64,000 bases of DNA from Thermodesulfovibrio thiophilus DSM 17215 (GCF_000423865.1 NZ_AUIU01000016.1:1-64000); one strand, 5' to 3'. Counted from the stretch's first letter, positions 54,386 through 62,959 are shown. Notes: generated by a model not told the origin, from the letters alone. Program-made: numbers and translations.

Positions 54386-54699
54386 TTTTGATCACCATTC
54401 CTCAATACTTCCTGATACAATCTCACATACTTTTCTACTACCACCTTACTATCAAACTCTTTTACTACCTTTCCCCTTGCATTTTTGCAAAGCGCATCGT
54501 AGTTTGATGCATTTAATACCCATTCTATACCGTTTGCAAAGTCAGAAGTATCAAATGGCTTTGCTAAATAACCATTAATCTTGTGTTCAATCATATCGCT
54601 ATTTCCACCTACATCAAAAGCCACCACAGGTTTACCGCATGCCATGCTTTCCATTATTGCATTGGATAAATTTTCTTGTAAACTTGGAACAACCATCAA
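54340..54699 (-). pseudogene. GT4 glycosyltransferase C-terminal fragment
   Basis: About 119 residues: VVPSLQENLSNAIMESMACG, PVVAFDVGGNSDMIEHKING and DFANGIEWVL form the donor-binding end of a group 1 glycosyltransferase. The N-terminal ~250 residues are absent; upstream sequence is unrelated AT-rich DNA. The last residues (QKTVIGKAKAVNCERE) come from a heptamer array. Probably non-functional. Confidence 0.85.
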
Positions 54700-54800
54700 A
54701 CAATAGATATAAGATGTATATTTTCAACTCTTTTTCTTTCCAAAAATTAAAACCATTTTCTAAAAATTTGTTGATAAATTTACTTGTGAATTGGGGTTTA

Positions 54801-55766
54801 TTATTTATTTGAAGCATTATTAAGTTCTTCTTCAATCAAAATATCTAAAACCTCAAAAAAAGACATATCGTAATTCCAATCTAAAATTTCTCTAGCTTTG
54901 CTATTATCACCATAAATATCCTCTATTTCGTTAGGTCTGAATAAATTTTTGTCTTCAACTATCAGTCTCTTATCAATATTTAAAAAATTAAAAACATATT
55001 CAACAATATCTCTAAGCAAAATAGACTTACCAGAGCAAATGATAAAATCATCTGCTTTATCTGATTGAAGAATTTTCCACATCGCTTCAACATAAGCAGG
55101 CGCATATCCAAAATCTCTTTTTACATTCAGATTTCCCACAACCAATTTATCCAAAGTGCCATTTTTGATAGCAATAGAGTCTCGTATAACTTTTTTGACA
55201 AAAAAATTGTTACTTCGTAGATATGACTCATGATTAAACATTACACCATTTGAGACAAATAAATTGTAAGACTCTCGATAAGTCGTTATCATAAAATAAG
55301 AAGCCATTTTTGAAACTCCATACGGGCTTACAGGATGCATCGGAGTATTTATAGTAATTGGCATTTTTTCAACTCTTCCATACATCTCGCTACTAGAAGC
55401 TTGATATAGTTTTATTGATGGGCTAAAAAGTCTTATGCTTTCAAGTAGATTATTAACAGATATTGTATTAAATGTAAAAGTTCCAATTGGCTGTTCAAAA
55501 GAGAGCCCAACGGAACTTTGGGCCGCAAGATTGTATATTTCATCTGGTCGGTATTTTTGGATTATTCTTATAACATTTGCCATATCATGCAAATCTAATT
55601 CTTCAATAGTAACCCTATTTTCTATGCCTAAATATTCAAAGTTCTTAGTATTTACACATCTATAGCTTCGTAATGTACCTACAACTTTATAACCTTTTTC
55701 AAGTAAAAGTTTTGCAAGATATGGCCCATCTTGTCCGCTAATGCCTGTTATTATTGCTGTTTTCAT
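54801..55766 (-). CDS. GDP-mannose 4,6-dehydratase-like SDR protein
   Basis: A 321-residue short-chain dehydrogenase. ITGISGQDGPYLAKLLLEKG is the Gmd-type NADP loop, ASSSEMYG holds the catalytic Ser/Glu and SPYGVSKMASYF the Tyr-Lys pair; VMFNHES and FRPNEIEDIYGD are also Gmd-like. It is shorter than the canonical gmd at 60600, to which it is clearly related but divergent. It may act on another NDP-sugar or be a 4-reductase-like partner. Overlaps the upstream GT4 gene by 4 nt. Confidence 0.78.
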   Translation of the reverse strand: MKTAIITGISGQDGPYLAKLLLEKGYKVVGTLRSYRCVNTKNFEYLGIENRVTIEELDLHDMANVIRIIQKYRPDEIYNLAAQSSVGLSFEQPIGTFTFNTISVNNLLESIRLFSPSIKLYQASSSEMYGRVEKMPITINTPMHPVSPYGVSKMASYFMITTYRESYNLFVSNGVMFNHESYLRSNNFFVKKVIRDSIAIKNGTLDKLVVGNLNVKRDFGYAPAYVEAMWKILQSDKADDFIICSGKSILLRDIVEYVFNFLNIDKRLIVEDKNLFRPNEIEDIYGDNSKAREILDWNYDMSFFEVLDILIEEELNNASNK

Positions 55767-56866
55767 TTCAGAATACTTTCATATATTTTTTTAGTTTGTA
55801 ATGCTGTTTTTCTCCATGAAAATTTTTTTAATTGTTCAGTGCCTTTTGAAATCAAAATATTGCGAAGTTCTTCATCTTTTAAAATACTATCAATTGCATT
55901 TTTTATAGACTCTTCATTATATGGATCAAAATAAATTGCTCCATTTCCTGCTATTTCAGGTAATGAGCTCGTATTACTGCATACCAAAGGACACTTACAT
56001 GCAAAAGCTTCAAGTACTGGAATACCAAATCCTTCATATAAAGATGGGAAAACAAAAACCAAAGCATTTTTATAAAAAAAAGATAGACTTTCATCATCCA
56101 AATCTTTTTGAATGATCTGATTTGAGATTTTTAAAATATTAAACAATTCATTTTCTTCAGATTTAAACTTTCCTCCACCGACACAAACTATATTTAGCTC
56201 TTTATCATTTTTAAGCAGTGGAGCAACACCTTTAATAAATCTATCAAAATTTTTATATCCACCTCTTGAACCAACAAAAAGTATATATTTTTCTGGGATA
56301 GAAATAGTTACTTTCATATCAGCATCAATAAACAGAGAATTACCAAGATATACAACTTCAATTTTTGAGGCATCTGTCCCAAAAAGTTCAATCAAATCTT
56401 TTTTTGTACTCTCTGAGATTGCTATTATTTTTGTTGCCTTTTTTACTAATAATCTTTTATGTTCACTCGTTTTATCTCGCTCACTAAACATCTCGCTAAA
56501 TTTTTCATGTATCATGTCATACACAGTCAAAACAAATGGCTTATCGCCAAGATATTTTAAAAAGTATGGATCATAATATGTTGGATGAAAAATGTCAAAG
56601 TTTTGTTTTTTTAAATTAAAAATTGTATTTATCTTATTGATAAAATTAAAAATTCTTTGCTTTCCTCTAAACTGTTTATTTGGCAAAAAATCAAAATATT
56701 TTACAAATTTTTTATCAGAGATATAGGGATTATTTGAAACTATTAAAGATGTATCAGTTTCAATATGTTCCATTCTATCTAACTCTGATATTAACTCATA
56801 AAAGTATCGTGATATTCCTCCATACTTTTGTAAAGTAAATATTTGATGGTCATAAAGAATTTTCAT
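55763..56866 (-). CDS. GT4 (group 1) glycosyltransferase, mannosyltransferase-like
   Basis: A 367-residue GT-B enzyme: YGGISRYFYELISELDR at the N-terminus, VYDMIHEKFSEMF, FVGSRGGYKNFDRFI and donor-site FPSLYEGFGIPVLEAFACKC, then EIAGNGAIYFDPYNEESI. This set is typical of WbaZ/mannosyltransferase-type GT4 proteins. Complete. It overlaps the methyltransferase gene by 4 nt. Confidence 0.85.
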   Translation of the reverse strand: MKILYDHQIFTLQKYGGISRYFYELISELDRMEHIETDTSLIVSNNPYISDKKFVKYFDFLPNKQFRGKQRIFNFINKINTIFNLKKQNFDIFHPTYYDPYFLKYLGDKPFVLTVYDMIHEKFSEMFSERDKTSEHKRLLVKKATKIIAISESTKKDLIELFGTDASKIEVVYLGNSLFIDADMKVTISIPEKYILFVGSRGGYKNFDRFIKGVAPLLKNDKELNIVCVGGGKFKSEENELFNILKISNQIIQKDLDDESLSFFYKNALVFVFPSLYEGFGIPVLEAFACKCPLVCSNTSSLPEIAGNGAIYFDPYNEESIKNAIDSILKDEELRNILISKGTEQLKKFSWRKTALQTKKIYESILK

Positions 56867-57630
56867 CCATTCTCACTCATTTTTAAATAATCTTCCCAAG
56901 TCTTACTCTTGAGTTGTTTTTGTAAAATTTTATGAAGTCCAAATTTACTAAACTTCAAAATTTTAAGCTTTAGGTTTGATATTTTTTTATCACTTAAAAG
57001 ATGTAAACCATCTAAATTTTTATAGTTAAGATTATATTTCTTTGCTATAAATTCAAATGTTTTTTCACTATAAAATGATATATGCTGACCATGATCAAGT
57101 CCATAATACCACCAGTCTTTTGGCTTTGGAATAGGATCTGGCAATAGTTCAGTTGAAAAAATAATATTTTTAGAAATTGTCAGTAATCTTTCTATTTCTT
57201 CAATAGGTTCTACAAAATGCTCAAAACTTTCAAACGTAGTAATGGCTTCATAATTATCTGATAAACTTCCTTCAAACCCTCTTGCAAATATGTTTTGTGT
57301 ATATTTATCACTCCAATAAAAATCAAAACCGATATCCCTCATCAATCGTACCAAAACGCCATATCCCCCTGCATAATCTAAAAATTTTGCTTTTTTGTCA
57401 AAAAACAAGGATAAAAGCACCGTAAGTTTCTTAGACAAGTAAATATTTCTTGATAAATATCCAGTATCTGAAATATTGATAGACTCACTATACGCTTCCT
57501 CGAGCCAATATGGTTCTTCTGTTTGTAGAAAACCACAATTAGGACAATGAAAATAATCAATAGTATATTTATTCAAAATTGTTTCATTAAATATTTGATT
57601 TGTTTTCTGATTACATATTTTACAATTCAT
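56863..57630 (-). CDS. Class I SAM methyltransferase with N-terminal zinc ribbon
   Basis: A 255-residue protein. CKIC and CPNC pairs (residues 3-6 and about 29-32) suggest a zinc ribbon. The methyltransferase core has FLDYAGGYGVLVRLMRDIGF and ITTFESFEHFVEP, then FSTELLPDP and HGQHISFYSEKTFE. The family (Methyltransf_23-like) includes sugar and lipid O-methyltransferases; here it likely decorates the polysaccharide. It overlaps wzx by 11 nt. Confidence 0.82.
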   Translation of the reverse strand: MNCKICNQKTNQIFNETILNKYTIDYFHCPNCGFLQTEEPYWLEEAYSESINISDTGYLSRNIYLSKKLTVLLSLFFDKKAKFLDYAGGYGVLVRLMRDIGFDFYWSDKYTQNIFARGFEGSLSDNYEAITTFESFEHFVEPIEEIERLLTISKNIIFSTELLPDPIPKPKDWWYYGLDHGQHISFYSEKTFEFIAKKYNLNYKNLDGLHLLSDKKISNLKLKILKFSKFGLHKILQKQLKSKTWEDYLKMSENG

Positions 57631-59020
57631 TTTTTTTCCTCAAAAAATATTCGTATACATGCACAAAAAAAAGTGCTCTTATTTTCATAACAAACAATAA
57701 TCGTATTTTTTTATGTCTAAAAAATATATCACTCAAAACTACAGATATTAAATAACTTATTAATGTTGATAGAGCAGCGCCTTTAATATCGTAAATCGAA
57801 ATCAACACATAATTTAATAATATATTTGACAATGCTCCCATGGATACTTTTATTGTAAGCAAATTAGCTTTATTTTCCATATAAAACCATTTATCATTTG
57901 CTACACTTAAAAAAACAAACACCCCAGCCCAAATATGTATCATTAAGACACTTCCGGCTTGACTATAAGCACTTCCATAAAGTAAATTTATTACCCAATC
58001 TGACAAAAATGTCATGGGAAGCGCTATAGCTATAGCCATCCAAACCATCAAATCATAAAGCCTCTGAAGCCTTGCATAATAAAGCTCTTCACTCTGCTTT
58101 TTGGCATTTACTATAGCTGGAAAAAGTGAACTTGTTATAACCATTGGGATAAAATACCATGCCTCAGATATCCTTACAGCTGCGCTATACTGCCCCACCG
58201 CTTCGCTATCTAACATCTCTTTTATCATGACTTGGTCGATTTTCATGTAAATCAAAATAGCAGCACCAGCAACAGCCATCAACCAGCTTTCTCTTAACAA
58301 AGCAGCTGCGGTTGATTTGTTGAATGTTAAACTAGCAAGAGCAATTCGTGTGTTTGTGTATTTGTTAGTGGTTTTTAAAAAGAAAAAGATAAACCCCAAA
58401 GCTAGCACCACACTATCAAAAAGCACCACCCAAGCAAACGCTATAAGCGGGGCTTCGTTTAGTATAAGAGCTACTTTGACAATGCTGGAAATTAGTAAGC
58501 TTATCACATTGGCAAATACGACATAACGACTGAGCACTTTGCTTTGAAAATATAAATCTATGACATTAAAGCTTTGAAAGATGGTCGCAGATGCAATTAT
58601 AAAGACTAGTGTATTTGTATAGCTGTCATTTGATGTGAAGTTTACTGCTATCGCCAAGATGACTAAAACCCCAAAAGCTCCCATAAGTTTCAAGCAAAAA
58701 GCGGTGCCTATTAGCTCATTTTGACGGCTCTCATCTTTGACAAGCTCTCGCACCACGATACCATCCAGCCCTAAGGTAGCAAAAGCACTAAAAAGCCCCA
58801 CAAATGCCCCTGCATAATTTAAAAGCCCATATTGTGCAGGTCCAAGATACCGTGCCACCCATACCCCTACAAAAAGGCCCACTATCATGCGCAAAACTTT
58901 TTCTGTAAAAAGCCAGCCAGTATTAAAAAAATATTTACGAAAACCGGCATGTGAGGCTAATTGTGAAATGTGAGATGAAAAATGTAAAATGGGAGTTGTT
59001 AAAGCTGAAATGATGGCCAT
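57620..59020 (-). CDS. Wzx-type polysaccharide flippase
   Basis: A 466-residue MOP-superfamily protein with about 12 hydrophobic segments; NTGWLFTEKVLRMIVGLFVG, VARYLGPAQYGLLNYAGAFV and VGQYSAAVRISEAWYFIPMV are typical of Wzx/RfbX. It moves the lipid-linked repeat unit across the inner membrane. The first ~30 residues (TTPILHFSSHISQLASHAG) are encoded by a degenerate heptamer array and do not look like part of the family. Confidence 0.9.
   Translation of the reverse strand: MAIISALTTPILHFSSHISQLASHAGFRKYFFNTGWLFTEKVLRMIVGLFVGVWVARYLGPAQYGLLNYAGAFVGLFSAFATLGLDGIVVRELVKDESRQNELIGTAFCLKLMGAFGVLVILAIAVNFTSNDSYTNTLVFIIASATIFQSFNVIDLYFQSKVLSRYVVFANVISLLISSIVKVALILNEAPLIAFAWVVLFDSVVLALGFIFFFLKTTNKYTNTRIALASLTFNKSTAAALLRESWLMAVAGAAILIYMKIDQVMIKEMLDSEAVGQYSAAVRISEAWYFIPMVITSSLFPAIVNAKKQSEELYYARLQRLYDLMVWMAIAIALPMTFLSDWVINLLYGSAYSQAGSVLMIHIWAGVFVFLSVANDKWFYMENKANLLTIKVSMGALSNILLNYVLISIYDIKGAALSTLISYLISVVLSDIFFRHKKIRLLFVMKIRALFFVHVYEYFLRKKNEL
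58935..59015. repeat. Degenerate 7-bp-period array at the wzx 5' end
   Basis: Minus strand: TAACAAC TCCCATT, then TTACATT TTTCATC TCACATT, and TCACAAT TAGCCTC. The CATYTYA-type units resemble the arrays inside fcl and gmd. It forms the N-terminal leader of Wzx. Confidence 0.65.
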
Positions 59021-59178
59021 TTAACTTTTTTCCTTAATTCTTTTAATCAGCGCATTAATTTTGTTATAAATCTCTTTTAATAATTTATCCCTAAAACCCA
59101 TATATCTAAATTTTTATGCGAAACATTTTCTAATCCACGCATCCCATCTCACACCTCACTCCTAACAACTATCCGCTA
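59021..59178. other. Gap between fcl and wzx
   Basis: Minus strand has a short frame of about 23 residues (GFRDKLLKEIYNKINALIKR) without recognisable function, possibly a scrap. The part next to fcl (about 59140-59195) is a heptamer array listed separately. Confidence 0.4.
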
Positions 59179-59195
59179 TCACCCATTAACCAGCT
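59140..59195. repeat. Degenerate 7-bp-period array at the fcl 3' end
   Basis: Minus strand divides exactly into GAGCTGG TTAATGG, GTGATAG CGGATAG, TTGTTAG GAGTGAG and GTGTGAG ATGGGAT. It spans the stop codon of fcl and the following gap. Confidence 0.7.
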
Positions 59196-60387
59196 CACCA
59201 TACACCCTTCTTATCCCTTCCTCCAGTCCAATCTGCGGTTCCCAGCCTAATGATTTTATTCTGCTTACATCCAGCAATTTCCGTGGCGTGCCATCAGGTT
59301 TTGTTGTATCCCAAACAATTTCCCCTTTAAAACCAACTATCTCTTTAATTTTGCAAGATAGTTCTTTAATAGTTAAGTCTTTGCCTGTTCCAATATTTAC
59401 AAAGTAATCATTACAAATTTTTCGCATATCCAGTGCATCTACATTTTCCATTAAATATACGCATCCATCCGCTGCATCATCAACATGTAAAAATTCACGG
59501 TAAGGAGATCCAGAGCCCCAGAGAGTGATGTAAACGTGAGATGTAAGATGTGAAATGTAAGATGGGAGTTGGAAGGTTATACCAAGTTTATTAAGAATGG
59601 ATAAAATTTCTTCTTTTGACGGGTTGGTCGGTAGTATCAAACCAAAGCCAATGGGATATGTTTGTAAGTTTTTAACAATAGCTTCAAAGTTTTCTTCCTC
59701 TAAAAGCTTTGCAAGGTGCAATTTTCTTAATAACGCGGGCAGCACATGAGCCGTTTCAAGGTTATAGTTATCATCTGGTCCGTATAGGTTTGTAGGCATA
59801 ACTGAGATAAAGTTTGTGCCATACTGTTCATTATAATATCTGCACAGTTTTATTGCTGCTATTTTGGCAATGGCATAGGGCTCATTAGTTGGCTCAAGCG
59901 GGCCTGTTAAAAGGTACTCTTCTTTTAATGGCTGAGGCGCAAGCTTTGGATAAATACACGATGAGCCCAAATTTAAAAGTTTTGTAATCTTACATCTATA
60001 AGCGCTATTGATAACATTAAGCGCAATAGCCATGTTATCGTATATAAATTCTGCCTTATAGGTGTTATTTGCAAGTATTCCACCCACTCTGGCAGCAGAA
60101 AAAAAGACATATTCAGGCTTATGCGTTTCAAAGAAATTTAACGTGTCAGACTGATCTCTGAGGTCTAATTTAAAAAAGCTGACAGGTGCTGAGTACCGGG
60201 TCTTTGGTTGTTTGACGTGATACGTGGAGATTATGTTGGTGTAACCTTTTTCTATCAGTGTTCTGATGATAGCACTTCCAACCATTCCTGTGCCACCGGT
60301 AACGAGTATTTTTGAATCAGGGCTCAGGGATTGAGTGTTAGTTATTAAATATTGGGTACCAGAAACTGAAGATACAGTGTTACTCAT
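59179..60387 (-). CDS. fcl: GDP-L-fucose synthase with inserted segments
   Basis: SDR enzyme (402 residues; typically about 310-370) converting GDP-4-keto-6-deoxymannose to GDP-L-fucose. ILVTGGTGMVGSAII binds NADP; LNLGSSCIYPKLAPQPLKE, EPTNEPYAIAKIAA (Tyr-Lys) and GSGSPYREFLHVDD are diagnostic. The first ~24 residues and the segment QLPSYISHLTSHVYI (about 277-291) are encoded by heptamer arrays and are absent from relatives. Together with gmd it gives a GDP-fucose pathway. The internal insertion precedes the conserved WGSG, so activity is uncertain. Confidence 0.9.
   Translation of the reverse strand: MSNTVSSVSGTQYLITNTQSLSPDSKILVTGGTGMVGSAIIRTLIEKGYTNIISTYHVKQPKTRYSAPVSFFKLDLRDQSDTLNFFETHKPEYVFFSAARVGGILANNTYKAEFIYDNMAIALNVINSAYRCKITKLLNLGSSCIYPKLAPQPLKEEYLLTGPLEPTNEPYAIAKIAAIKLCRYYNEQYGTNFISVMPTNLYGPDDNYNLETAHVLPALLRKLHLAKLLEEENFEAIVKNLQTYPIGFGLILPTNPSKEEILSILNKLGITFQLPSYISHLTSHVYITLWGSGSPYREFLHVDDAADGCVYLMENVDALDMRKICNDYFVNIGTGKDLTIKELSCKIKEIVGFKGEIVWDTTKPDGTPRKLLDVSRIKSLGWEPQIGLEEGIRRVYGELVNG
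59530..59578. repeat. In-frame 7-bp-period array inside fcl
   Basis: Minus strand: CATCTTA CATTTCA, CATCTTA CATCTCA CGTTTAC. About six units, near 42 bp, hence a multiple of 21 that keeps the frame. It encodes SYISHLTSHVY between conserved blocks. Confidence 0.75.
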
Positions 60388-60400
60388 TGTTAATACTCCT
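60317..60400. repeat. Degenerate 7-bp-period array at the fcl 5' end
   Basis: Plus strand divides as TCAGGGC TCAGGGA, TTGAGTG TTAGTTA, TTAAATA TTGGGTA, TACAGTG TTACTCA. On the coding strand it gives TACCCAA TATTTAA TAACTAA. It encodes the first ~24 residues of fcl (SSVSGTQYLITNTQSLSPDS). Confidence 0.7.
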
Positions 60401-60464
60401 GTGCTTTATTTTTATTCGGGCTTTTATCTGTTTAGAAGGATTTTCTAATCTAGATATCTAATCA

Positions 60465-60575
60465 TCATAGCTTTATGAAGTATATTGCAATCATGTCCAA
60501 GATTTTTTGATTGGTAATTTTATAAACATCATCAGCCAATGTTTTTGCATCCTGCCAAGCCATAATTTTTCCCAT
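60465..60575 (-). pseudogene. Remnant of a four-helix-bundle (S23-type) protein
   Basis: A 36-codon frame reads MAWQDAKTLADDVYKITNQ near its start, like the N-terminus of the four-helix-bundle/S23 proteins (AWQKAxxLxxxVYxxT) found in many bacteria, then stops. The rest of the gene is missing. It lies in the 211-bp gmd-fcl gap, next to a heptamer array. Confidence 0.45.
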
Positions 60576-60610
60576 TACCCAACACCTGATACCCAATAGC
60601 TAATACCCTT
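60575..60610. repeat. Degenerate 7-bp-period array at the gmd 3' end
   Basis: Plus strand TACCCAA CACCTGA, TACCCAA TAGCTAA, TACCC. It covers the gmd stop codon and the adjacent gap. The TACCCAA unit recurs at the fcl 5' end. Confidence 0.7.
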
Positions 60611-61754
60611 TCTCTCTTGCATACTCATGATTGGTGTAGCAAAAACCCTTCTCATTACAAACGCTGATTCCTTCACCCACAGGGTCAAGTCCTGCCAGTT
60701 TAAGGTCGTAATCCACCATAATCTTTACAAGTTCATCAAAAGTAACTCTGGGCTGCCAGCCAAGTATTTGTCTTGCCTTAGTTATATCTGCCTGCAAAAA
60801 CTCAACTTCTGTTGGACGAAAGTATTTTGGATCTATTTCTATTATCACATCACCTTGCTGTAAATTGTGAGATGTAAGATGTAAAAGATGAGAAGATATG
60901 GATTTCACAATACCTTTTTCTAAAACACCGGTACCTTTCCATTCAAGTTCTATTCCTGCATAGTAAAATGCCTTATTTACAAATTCTTTAACCATATGGC
61001 TTTCTCCTGTTCCAACAACATAGTCCTGAGGAGAATCCTGCTGAAGCATAAGCCACATCATCTCCACATACTCCGGAGCAAAACCCCAGTCCCTTTTTGC
61101 ATATAGATTACCAAGATAAATGGTCTTTTGCTTTCCTTTGAGCATGCGTGCTATTGCTCTGGTTATCTTTCTTGTAACAAAAGTCTCTCCTCTTCGAGGA
61201 GATTCATGGTTAAAGAGAACGCCATTACAGGCAAAAAGATTATAAGCCTCTCGGTAGTTTACAGTCATCCAGTACGAATAAACCTTGCTACATGCATACG
61301 GACTTCTTGGATAAAAAGGAGTCTTTTCATTCTGGGGTGGGTTAGAAGCGCCAAACATCTCTGAGGAGGATGCCTGATAAAATCGGGCTTTTATTCCACT
61401 TCTTCTTATTGCCTCAAGAAGCCTTGTTGTTCCTATTCCAGTTATATCTCCTGTATACTCGGGCATATCAAATGAAACTCTAACATGACTCTGAGCTCCA
61501 AGATGATAAACTTCATCAGGTGCAATGTTGTATATTAGCTGGGTTAACTGTCCTGCATCGGATAAATCTCCGTAATGAAGAAAAAGTCGTGCCTGAGGAG
61601 AGTGTGGGTCTACGTAAATGTGGTCAATACGTCCGGTATTGAAGGTACTTGCGCGACGTATCAGTCCATGAACTTCATATCCTTTGTGCAGCAACAATTC
61701 TGCAAGGTATGAACCATCCTGTCCGGTAATCCCGGTAATTAAAGCTTTTTTCAT
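60600..61754 (-). CDS. gmd: GDP-mannose 4,6-dehydratase
   Basis: SDR enzyme (384 residues) making GDP-4-keto-6-deoxymannose. [51 protein letters not shown] and [14 protein letters not shown] are diagnostic; [14 protein letters not shown] also matches. A stretch [16 protein letters not shown] (about 286-301) replaces the short loop between EKGIV and the [14 protein letters not shown] strand and is encoded by a heptamer array. First biosynthetic gene of the locus. Confidence 0.95.
   Translation of the reverse strand: MKKALITGITGQDGSYLAELLLHKGYEVHGLIRRASTFNTGRIDHIYVDPHSPQARLFLHYGDLSDAGQLTQLIYNIAPDEVYHLGAQSHVRVSFDMPEYTGDITGIGTTRLLEAIRRSGIKARFYQASSSEMFGASNPPQNEKTPFYPRSPYACSKVYSYWMTVNYREAYNLFACNGVLFNHESPRRGETFVTRKITRAIARMLKGKQKTIYLGNLYAKRDWGFAPEYVEMMWLMLQQDSPQDYVVGTGESHMVKEFVNKAFYYAGIELEWKGTGVLEKGIVKSISSHLLHLTSHNLQQGDVIIEIDPKYFRPTEVEFLQADITKARQILGWQPRVTFDELVKIMVDYDLKLAGLDPVGEGISVCNEKGFCYTNHEYAREKGY
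60863..60905. repeat. In-frame 7-bp-period array inside gmd
   Basis: Minus strand: CATCTTTTA, CATCTTA, CATCTCA, CAATTTA, CA. It encodes [12 protein letters not shown], very like the SHLTSH segment in fcl although the two proteins are different enzymes. Confidence 0.75.
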
Positions 61755-61794
61755 AAGTTAAATATTCCTCCACATTTGCATTTATTTCCTCCGG

Positions 61795-61806
61795 CAATGC
61801 TCCGCC
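61795..61806 (-). promoter_or_regulatory. ops-like element upstream of gmd
   Basis: Minus strand GGCGGAGCATTG resembles the RfaH ops consensus GGCGGTAGYNT with one base missing. It lies between the NusG-paralogue gene and gmd, where an antiterminator recruitment site would be expected. Single weak match. Confidence 0.3.
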
Positions 61807-61861
61807 TCCTCAGTTACATATCTTAAAACTAAAACTCTGTAACCAAGCAGGCAGTTTAATC

Positions 61862-62371
61862 TTAAACCAGTTCTACTAAAGAGGTATCTATCTTTATACA
61901 GACAGACCTCTTTAGTATATCTATTGAAACTATTAAATAATGCGTTTTTTCTTTCTTTTTAAGTATCCCTGTGACACCCTGAAATGCTCCGCTTTTTATT
62001 CTTACTGTCTGTCCTTCTTTTAAATAGGGATACAGGTCTATCTCTTTTTTGTTTTCTATTGCTATCTTTAAGGGAATTATCTGCTCTTCAGGAACTGCTT
62101 CTGGCTCTCCAGATGCATTGTAAAGCATTCTTACCACCCCTGGAGTTTTTAGTGTTCTAAGGATTAAATCATAGCTCTTTTCAATGTGCACAAACAGATA
62201 ACCAGGAAAAAGTGGGAATTTTATGAGCTTTTTTCTGTCTTTCCACTTTCTTATTCTTTCCACTGCTGGAAGAAATGCTTCTATGCCTGATTTTGTTAGC
62301 CTTTCAACCACTTTAAACTCATGCCTTGATTTTATATATATGGCATACCAGTTTGCTGTTAACTCTGCCAT
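61862..62371 (-). CDS. NusG-family antiterminator (RfaH/UpxY/LoaP-like)
   Basis: A 169-residue NusG paralogue. NGN domain: WYAIYIKSRHEFKVVERLTK, AFLPAVERIRKWKDRKK, FPLFPGYLFVHIE; KOW domain: EGQTVRIKSGAFQGVTGILK. Paralogues at the start of long polysaccharide operons, such as RfaH, UpxY and LoaP, act as operon-specific elongation factors, the likely role here. Its start overlaps the winged-helix gene by 13 nt. Confidence 0.9.
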   Translation of the reverse strand: MAELTANWYAIYIKSRHEFKVVERLTKSGIEAFLPAVERIRKWKDRKKLIKFPLFPGYLFVHIEKSYDLILRTLKTPGVVRMLYNASGEPEAVPEEQIIPLKIAIENKKEIDLYPYLKEGQTVRIKSGAFQGVTGILKKKEKTHYLIVSIDILKRSVCIKIDTSLVELV

Positions 62372-62952
62372 AGATAGTAAGTTTTCTTTTTATTTATATT
62401 ATCCATGCTTTGTAATTGAGCTAGTTCTTTTTCATCAAAGGTTGCAGCAAGCACTGCATCAAAATCAAGATTGTCTATTTCATCTTTTCTGTACAGCTTA
62501 GTTTGATTTAACTGTTTTATATCTTTATTAAAACTTACAAATCCTGTAATCTCTATTGGAAGTCTGCTCAGTATGATAAAACATAACTCTGCAAGTTCTC
62601 CATCTCCCCATATGAGAATTTTTCTTACATTATCTTGAAGCATCTTCTGATAGTTCTTCTCTATTGCGCTCTTTATCTCTTTAATGTGTTCAAATGAATG
62701 GTGCATGTATCTGTATGTGAGTTTTGCTTTTTCGGTAAATCCCTTAACTGTTAATATGTACTTTATCTTCTTGCCTGAAAGATTTTTAACTTTTATATAA
62801 CCTTTCTTATAAAGTCTTTTTATGTAGGCATTGGTTAAACCAAGAGCAATATCAAGCTCTGATGCTAGGTCTCTCTGGGTTATTACGGGTTCTTTTTCGA
62901 TGCTTTCAAGTATCTTAAGAGAAATTAAATCTGATGAGCTGATTTTGTTCAC
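62359..62952 (-). CDS. Winged-helix regulator of the polysaccharide locus
   Basis: A 197-residue protein. Residues 1-90 form a winged helix (TQRDLASELDIALGLTNAYI, KRLYKKGYIKVKN) of the type found in EPS-associated MarR-like regulators. The second half (IWGDGELAELCFIILSRLP, GFVSFNKDIKQL, AVLAATFDE) looks like a small Rossmann-type domain. It opens the regulatory pair with the NusG paralogue. The start is a GTG at 62952 with no clear Shine-Dalgarno. Confidence 0.8.
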   Translation of the reverse strand: MNKISSSDLISLKILESIEKEPVITQRDLASELDIALGLTNAYIKRLYKKGYIKVKNLSGKKIKYILTVKGFTEKAKLTYRYMHHSFEHIKEIKSAIEKNYQKMLQDNVRKILIWGDGELAELCFIILSRLPIEITGFVSFNKDIKQLNQTKLYRKDEIDNLDFDAVLAATFDEKELAQLQSMDNINKKKTYYLWQS

Positions 62953-62959
62953 TGTTTGA

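Noticed and set aside
54632-54835. Minus-strand 67-residue open frame between the GT4 fragment and the Gmd-like gene
   Set aside because: Overlaps the GT4 fragment in another frame and both flanks; no motif or ribosome site.
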